From NCBI RefSeq assembly GCF_900700375.1, contig NC_041717.1, forward strand, positions 248,001 to 312,000: 64,000 nucleotides of DNA, in the 5' to 3' direction. Of the stretch, positions 56,771-64,000 are shown in pieces. The notes under the pieces were generated by a model. It was not told where the DNA came from and did not search any database. It saw nothing but the letters and a program-made list of their open reading frames with translations. Source of the DNA: Denticeps clupeoides. Its lineage: Eukaryota > Chordata > Actinopteri > Clupeiformes > Denticipitidae. The position numbers were made by a program, and so were the translations under genes. Positions within the stretch are counted from its first letter, which is position 1. Each line of letters begins with the position of its first letter.

Positions 56771-58344
56771 ATGGCACTGTGCGCCCTGACCTTAACATTT
56801 CTGGTGCTGCCATCCCTGATTGGTGCAGACACTCAGGCACCGCCTACCCACACCTGCCCAGCGCCTGCTGGTGTCCCTGGAAACAACGGCCTTCCTGGCA
56901 GAGATGGGAGGGATGGACAAGAGGGGAGAACTGGAGCACCTGGACCAAAGGGGGAGAAAGGAGATCCAGGTGTGTGTGTGTGTGTGTGTGTGTCTTTACA
57001 GTTTTTTGGTTTTTTTTTGCTGTAAAGGGTAAAGTTTAACACTCTTTATTTATTTACCTGTAGGACTGGAAGTCCAGGGTCCACCTGGTAAAATTGGCCC
57101 AGTTGGTCCTGTTGGTCCAGCTGGTGCTAAAGGACTGAAGGGAGATCCAGGACCTCCAGGTAACAAGACACATGATGAGAAAGCTGAACCCACATTCTCC
57201 AAATGCAGCAACTAAAAAAATTGCATTTAAATTAAAATGTTTTTGCATGTAGGGATGAAGGGACAGGGGTATCCTGGTCCAGTGGGTGCCACAGGTTCAC
57301 CAGGTCAGCCTGGTCCCAGAGGGGAAAAGGGCAGCCCAGGAGATCAAAACAAGGTCAGGAATGTTACATACAGACCAATATGAATATTTGAATGATTCCT
57401 GATGGATCATGTATATGTTTTCCAGTCTGAGCTGCAGAGCCTGAGCTTGAGACTGACACAGTTAGAGCAAGGTGAGACTTCAGTTGTGGTTTTCAGGCCA
57501 GGAGACACCGAGATGATTTTATAAATTCACATCTGCTCTGTGTTTAAACTGGGCAGTGTTGGCCTAGCGGGTAAGGAAGCGGACCCATAATTAGAAGGTT
57601 GCCGTTTGAATCCCGATCCACCAAGGTTCAACTGAGGTTCCCACACACCAGTGGCCTTTCATGGCTGCCTGCTGCTCACCAGGGTTTTGTCATTGTGATC
57701 CACAGCAAGGACAGCACATGGTGGCACACAATGACAAAACGCATCACTTTCAAATGCACAGTGGATGACAGTCAATAATCAAAAATAGCTTCCTGTATAA
57801 ACTAGTTAAAAGAAGCATATTTTTAAAATATTGATTATGATGATAATGAATGATGTATTATTTTAGCTGTATGATTTAGTCTGCTTAAATTAGATGGGCA
57901 TAGGATATCAATGTTTTTTTTCTATTTAATAACCGTTATATATGCATTTCTTTTTCTTCAGCTGCTGCATTTAGAACATTCATTAAAGTTGGAAAGAAAT
58001 ATTATGCCTCCAATAACCAAGTGAAGACATTTGATCTTGGGCTGAAGCTCTGCAGAGATTCTGGGGTTAAGCTTGTTTTACCAAAGAACCCAGAGGAAAA
58101 CCAGGCTCTGGCGAACATGGTTGAATCTATGGCTCACCCAGCTGCATTAATTTCAGCTACAGACAAATCCACTGAAGGGACTTTTGTTGACAGTGACAGG
58201 AAACCTTTGACCTTCACAAACTGGAAAAGTGGTGAACCTAACAACTATAAGGGGACAGAAGACTGCACAGTCATGGATCCAACAGGCCTTTGGAATGACA
58301 TCCCATGTGAATCAGAATTTCTTGTTATTTGTGAGATAAACTAG
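56771..58344 (+). CDS. Mannose-binding lectin-like collectin
   Basis: Secreted collectins bind microbial sugars and trigger the lectin pathway of complement through MASP proteases. Exons: 56771-56969, 57064-57159, 57253-57353, 57426-57471, 57962-58344; 274 aa. [20 protein letters not shown] is the signal peptide. An N-terminal Cys (THTCPAP) can crosslink chains. A collagen domain follows in exons 1-3 with Gly-X-Y repeats such as [20 protein letters not shown], but one interruption (GLEVQGPPG). Exon 4 is a short coiled-coil neck ([15 protein letters not shown]). Exon 5 is the C-type lectin domain with four cysteines and the EPN motif ([14 protein letters not shown]), plus WND, which together bind calcium and mannose-type sugars. 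The exon plan matches MBL. Orthology to mbl2 or to a fish-specific collectin is undecided. PolyA signal AATAAA at 58662-58667. Confidence 0.93.
57551..57740 (+). repeat. SINE1, rearranged
   Basis: Plus-strand head and body (GTTGGCCTAGCGGGTAAGGA, GTTTGAATCCCGATCC) followed by scrambled tail pieces. It is in the last intron of the collectin gene. Confidence 0.7.
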
Positions 58345-58667
58345 TGATTAATTGTATCATGCTCATAGAACAGCTTTTGTTCATGGCCTTCTCTGGTTAT
58401 GTTGTACATAGAGTTGGGCATCAGTGTCATTATTATTATATATATTGCATTATTATTATGACTCCTCAACCACTGGGTGAGTATGAAGCAGTCCTACAGA
58501 CCTCCGTTCAAAAGATACAACCTAGAAGAAAGACCACAGTACCAGACAGGACAGCTGGACATTCAAATGGACTCTGACAACATTTATTATCATTGCATTT
58601 AAGAAAATATATTCACATTAGTCTTTTGTAAGTATGTGTAGATGTCTGATGTCATAAAGGCAATAAA

Positions 58668-60332
58668 ATACAAAATGAAACTGCTTAATTGGAACAGGAT
58701 TGAAAGCCGCGCACACATAACACATAAGGTGCTTGATTTAAACAAGGTTTTTCATGTGCACACAAGCTTGAGATCTGCAGCACAAAATGAAATTAACTAG
58801 ATCATATGACAGAGGGGAAAGAATAAAAAGAATCAGGCAGAATATTTCAATATTTCATTACAAATGAGCACCAAATGTAGGATAATCAGTGGAAACATGC
58901 ATCAATCATTCTGCCAGTCCATAACTCCATAAAGTCAGTGAAACTGTGCGTTGTTTTGGGGGTTTACTGGGCTGCTGATCTGCGTAGCTGAGACTCCAGC
59001 TGCGCTACCCGGATCCCGATCCTTGACCCGTTTCTCATGAGCCCTGTGGCTCCACAGTGTTGTTCGAACCTTACGGCCATTCACCAACACACACTTCCTC
59101 TGAAATCCCTTCTTCACCACACTTAGTGTCAGAAACACACATCAAAGTAGTCTTTGGAGGAAGTTCCATCAGGAAGTGCATCAGTTTTAATATCAAACTT
59201 CTAATCTTCCTCACAGATTCTCTTACTGAGCTGATTTTTGGCCATCATCACATGTCACATGTGGATGAAGTGAAGGAGTGAGTGAAGGCAGCTGGGCCGT
59301 GGCAAGCAGGACCTGAGCACCACTCATTCTCACTTGTCCCGTTTTTTTTGTGCTTTTTATTCTGGTTAGACAAGCTCTCTCATTTGCAACATAATTAATC
59401 TCTCATTTGCAACAAAAGTAACTACAATAACATAATAATTTTAAAGTGGTAGGGCTTTTAACTGACATAAGTGCTAATAGTGGTCTGGTTAAACCATGAC
59501 CAGGCAGAACCCTACAGGGTGCTATATCGCACAAGGCTTAGCAACTAAGCAAACAAAGCACATGATCCCCCTTTATCAGCCACAACTGCTTCAAATAGAC
59601 ACACACACCCACACTCACACACACAGACCAGAAGATGGAGAAAGAGGACAAAAGACAGGAGCCACAGGGACAGAGGAAGAACCCTGAGGTGTCCAGACCC
59701 GTACACCGAATCCAGCCGCAGCCCACAGAAACACACTCACAACACACATTGGGTGGGTGCTAGAACCTGTGCTGAGACTTTTTCAAAACTTTCTCATGTT
59801 TGGCAGGGTCTTTTGTGCTCACTGTCTTATTACTCTACCAAAAAAACACATAAAATCATATTAACATGTAGATTCTGCTTTAGTGCAATATGAATATTGA
59901 ATATGATTCATGATTAAAGAGCTGGATCAATCACCTGCCAGCATCTCTCATGCTGTACACAGTATGAAGTTGAAGTCAATCTACAAACACAACTGCTGAC
60001 TAACACCACAGTGCTGACATGATTGTGTAAAATTCTAAAAACATTCAAAATTGTAATTATAAAAATGAAAATTTTTACAAGCCTCATGTCTATCTTCTGT
60101 GCTGATCAATAGTTTGTTTTCTGGTATCAATTTGAGGTCAAAGCATTTAATTTCCATTATCAGTCATGTGACTTCCCTAAAGCACTACCTGCAGAGTAGC
60201 ATGTAATTACTGATGATCATGTGACCTTTTCCCTGTAGCCCATGGAACATCAGGAGATCCTGGTGAATGAGCCTTCAGTTATAATGAATTAATATCTAAC
60301 AATTAAAAACAGAGGCCATATCACCCACCCGA

Positions 60333-60369
<37 letters not shown>

Positions 60370-60500
60370 AATGGGTGTTGGTTTTGGCTTCACTGGTCCC
60401 GCTGGCTGCCACATCAGGTGCCAGAGGACCATCCACCATGGACGGGAGTGTGGGGTCATGTTTGTGCTACGGCTCTGTCCTCCACTGTCTCTCTTCCTCT
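58668..60500. other. Collectin-rfx5 intergenic DNA and rfx5 3' UTR
   Basis: The right part is probably the rfx5 3' UTR on the minus strand; an AATAAA on that strand occurs near 59355. A (CA)n repeat lies at 60339-60366. A patch at about 58960-59140 reads on the minus strand like a broken, charged peptide (RTTLWSHRAHEKR, then RVAQLESQLRRSAAQ in another frame) and may be a decayed gene or transposon end. Confidence 0.4.
60339..60366. repeat. (CA)n microsatellite
   Basis: About 14 CA units just downstream of the rfx5 stop codon in transcript terms. Confidence 0.9.
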
Positions 60501-60503
60501 CTT

Positions 60504-63500
60504 CTACTGGGCATCGGCTTGGGCACCACTGGGATTGTGTGGCAGGGACTCCACGGGGCTGAGCGTGATCTCCACGTGTCCCTGGTCTTCATGAAGCATG
60601 GCTGGGGGTAGAGGCGGACCCCCAGGTGCCCTCTGAATCACCATGGTGCGGCTCACCTCCCACGGCTGCTGCCCTGCACTCTGCAGGATCAGCACTGGCC
60701 GCACGTCAGCGGCGGTGGCTTTGGACTGCATGACCACGCCCCCATCACAGTGCTCCACCTCCAGTCCTGCAGCATCCTGAAGGCCGGATGGGAGCGGGTC
60801 CTGGATGACCAGCTCAACAATCTGGGAAGATGAGGGCATGGCCTTCTGGATCACGCCTCCTGTAGCTTGATGGATGGGGGCAGCAGGTGGCAACGCCTGG
60901 GGAAGCGTCTCTTCTGCCCGGGGCTTCCGAGGCCTGCCTCGCTTGCGTTTTGGGGGTGTGCCTGGCACAGAAGGTGCAGTGGGGGGGTCTGGTGTGGCTC
61001 GTTTTGAGATCGGTGGCCGGGTTCGCTGCACCACCGATGTCGAAGCTGCAGACTTCACCACAGTGACTGATGGGGGTTTGTCATGTTCGGGATAGGACAG
61101 GTTCACTGTGGATGGAATCAGCATGAGCGGCACGCCACTGCCTTGTTGCTGAGTGAGAGTTGTCACGGTGACGGGTAAAACCAGCTGCTTGTCCAGGACA
61201 GAACCGCGGGGCAGTAGCTTCCGCATTGGCTTCATGGATGCCTCCACCTGAAGGTCGCGACCTGTTGGCCGACCCCCAGACTCCACACCTCTCTCTGTTT
61301 TTTCACTAGGCTGCTGTTTTCCTGACAATGCCTGGTCTTCACCATCTTTGTCTTTCTGTGGACAGTGGTGGACACACATTATTTATGTGTTTATTAAAGT
61401 CGGAAGAAGTTCCCTGCGCTCTACCCCTCTGTACAGGAATGAATATATCTTATATTAGGGATTATAATTAACATTTTACCTGTAATCATTAGGAGCATCT
61501 GAACAGTTGACATATTACATATGTACATATTTACTGTTTCTACAGACTAATCAACAGCTTTCAGGAAGTAGACCAACAATGTCAGAAGCACTTGAGCACC
61601 TCCTGGTGTCTACCTATGAAAGTGATTGCCTGATTATTGGTGTGCGTGTTTACACTATAAATGTGGCACCACACATTTGAAATCTCCTGCAACTCTCAGG
61701 AGTTTATTTTACGACTGCACACGATTCAGTGTTTGTTAACTAGATATCATTTGTAGACACAACTCTTGTGCAAGCAGAAGGCATTAAATAAACAAACATA
61801 TGAGTGTATTGCACATTGTAGAACTTGTTGTCATGCTGATTGGATGCATGCATTAAAAATTCAATATCTTTGATGTCACAGGCCCTTATTCATTTTCAGA
61901 AGTAGTATCAGAGGTGCTGGTTCTATACCTTGCTTTCTATTCGGCTGCTCTCGGCCTCAGTCCCTTTGGATGGAGCCACATTCTTCTTATTCAACTTGTG
62001 GGGTTTTGCTGGGCCCCCTGTGAGAGGCCAGAAAGAGATGTGAATGTCACATCATATTTCACATTAATTAAAATAAAAGATGCAAGTTTCAAAAAAGTGT
62101 TTAAATGTAAAGATTGTATGAACACAATTAGCTCATTACAAATTTGATGCTTTTACACAGAGCCTCATCTATACAAGCCCTACTTTATTCATCATTACCC
62201 ATCAGACCTGCCCATCACATGGATAACCAGGTGGTGCTGAATTCATTCAAGATTTCTTGACTATTCTGGCCTCCTCCACTGCCACAATAATTGATAATCA
62301 CATTTTTGCTCAATCACTTCAGAATTTGACTTTTGGCATGTGGTACAATAAAGAAATTAACACTATTAAAAATCTATTTGTGCATGTTGTTTTTCATTCC
62401 TTTTCAAATTTGTCCTTTTCTCAGGATTTGCCTCAGTGCCTTTAAGGTACTTCCAAATCTGTTGTTTTGTTTCCAAAACATTCCAGGGTTTTCCTCTCCT
62501 TCCACCAATACTTGTTCTCCCTTAATCCTAAGGTCTAATCTCCAAACTTTTACAACTTTATTTTATCCTTGAACACCTTCCCACTCACTAAAGTTAAATT
62601 ACAAGTGGAACGTGAATTAGGTCTGCAATTTACTGAGGAAATATGGGATGCAGCTGCTGATTACATTAGATAATGTGCGCATCTTGTACATAGGACTCAC
62701 CTATCAAAAACACAAATCTCCACGCATGTTTTTCGATATCATGTCCAAGATTTATGGGTTGACTATACATCCCTCTCCACTGACCGTCATTTTTGATGTC
62801 ACCAATATTTCTCTTCCAGTCACCTCTGTGCATAGCCAGACATACTATATCACATCACTGGAAGTCTACTAAGTCTACTTCACAGAGACTAAAAGAAACA
62901 ATGTTTTTTATAAAGCTGGAAAAACTTCATAAATGGCAGCCTTTCATTTCCTATGTTACTGATTTACAGGACCCATAATCAGAAAAGTGAAGTGAAGTAA
63001 GGTTGTGCAGCTGCGCTCCACCTACCGGCCAGCGCTGCAGAGGTGACAAGCTCCGCCTGGCTACAGCGAGGGTCCATGATGTGTTCCTGCACCAAGAAAC
63101 GGGCGATGTCCACCACTGTATCAAATGAGCGCTTCAGGATCTTCTGAGCCCAGTTACATATCAGCTCACAGGCAGCCTCAGTCACTTCCTGCTTGTAGGT
63201 CTGGACCAACTCAGTCAGCTCAGACTGCACGAGTGAAGACAAAAAATCTGTCAAATTCAAGTCGTAGCACTTATGAATAGTGTATTATGCACATTTTTAC
63301 AGTTTGGAGTGAGATTACATTTATTAGGAGCAGAAATATTATGCACTGTATAGCATCTATTAATTCTGCACAAAATTGTTATTCTATATAGAACTGCAAT
63401 TTGGTACAAAATCTATTGGTCAATGGCTCTCTATTTTGTTCCCTTATGACCTGGAAATTTAAAAGATAATTGTATAATTTATACAACATACTTTGCCGAT

Positions 63501-64000
63501 GCAAATCATTAATTTTTTTATTATTGTGAAAATCTCAGCATGTATAATTATTCACTCTCTCCACAAGTTTGGCACATCTACACTCTGCTATTTAGCCCAT
63601 TCGCTGGATGGGCGTCAATCTTTAAGTCATACCAGCGATAAGGCAAAAACAACTATTAGAAACAACGAAATCACTAATTATGCAAACAAGTTTGCGTAAA
63701 GCCAAAAGACGTTCTTTCAGCCTAGCATCTCTATCTTGTGAAGTTGGGTTTGTTTTATAAATTAGAGCAGAATAAGGGTGGGTGTTTTTGTTCGTTCTGC
63801 ATATTTCAGCAAACCCTGGTAACTAAACTCAAATAAATTTACTCCAGAACAGAACACAACACCCTCCAGTGAATCTCGGTTGAATTCAAAGTGTGATGTA
63901 CGTGCTGAACTCTTACGGGATCGTTCTTCAGATCCAAGTTGGGCAGCAGCGGCATGTTCATCACAGTCTTCCTCCGAATCCCACTGTAGCAGTATGTGAG
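60504..64000 (-). CDS. rfx5: RFX5 transcription factor, 3' half (partial gene)
   Basis: RFX5, with RFXANK and RFXAP, binds the X box of MHC class II promoters and recruits CIITA. Four exons in minus order: 64000-63917 (runs off the window), 63224-63026, 62017-61929, 61355-60504 with the stop at 60504. The first holds the end of the RFX DNA-binding domain: YCYSGIRRKTVMNMPLLPNL then DLKNDP. The next, SELTELVQTYKQEVTEAACE and ICNWAQKILKRSFDTVVDIA, matches the RFX5/RFX7 helical region, closest to RFX5 as I recall. The last exon has KRKRGRPRKPR, the basic AT-hook-like stretch of RFX5, and a Pro-rich end. All exon junctions agree in phase. RFX7 has a far longer tail, so it is unlikely. Upstream exons lie to the right. 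Confidence 0.9.
61380..61928. other. rfx5 last intron
   Basis: AT-rich intron with no recognised repeat or exon. Confidence 0.5.
62018..63025. other. rfx5 intron with possible old LINE or transposon remains
   Basis: About 1 kb of intron. The 62.45-62.95 kb part contains scattered codon-like stretches, but I could not match it to a family. Confidence 0.35.

Overview
The window is nuclear DNA of a ray-finned fish, most likely a teleost. The evidence is intron-rich vertebrate genes, long (CA)n/(GT)n runs, Tc1, hAT, piggyBac and BEL/Pao elements, Rex1- and L2-type LINE ends, and two abundant tRNA-derived SINE families. The species cannot be named from sequence alone.

Left block (1-36.8 kb). The first coding exon of glycerol kinase (gk, minus) leaves the left edge. 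Then come fam124a (plus), serpine3 (plus), ints6 (minus, 18 coding exons) and wdfy2 (plus, 12 coding exons). The run FAM124A-SERPINE3-INTS6-WDFY2 is the order I recall from human 13q14, which supports the assignments. All exon models were built by hand from splice signals and phase. The complete models sum to whole codons: ints6 844 aa, serpine3 385 aa, wdfy2 400 aa.

Middle (36.8-44.4 kb). A broken BEL/Pao retrotransposon fossil with three SINE2 pieces inside it, followed by an L2-type LINE fragment, fills the space after wdfy2.

Right block (44.9-64 kb). An SH2 adaptor of the SH2D2A/SH2D7 group (plus), ssr2 (TRAP-beta, minus), a mannose-binding collectin (plus) and the 3' half of rfx5 (minus, leaving the right edge). 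In human, SSR2, SH2D2A and RFX5 lie on 1q21-23, so the repeat-rich stretch at 36.8-44.4 kb sits where two ancestral blocks meet.

The genes do not form one pathway. They cover glycerol metabolism, a secreted serpin, the Integrator complex, endosomal PI3P signalling, T-cell/tyrosine-kinase signalling, ER translocation, innate lectin defence and MHC class II transcription.

The most interesting observations are two candidate U12-type (minor spliceosome) introns, in ssr2 and wdfy2; a 66-bp in-frame tandem duplication of a splice acceptor plus exon start in ints6; GT/CA repeats placed directly at many splice sites; two non-autonomous hAT elements with perfect 8-bp target duplications; and a SINE whose tail matches the 3' end of an L2-type LINE in the same window. 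I found no operon-like or CRISPR-like system.
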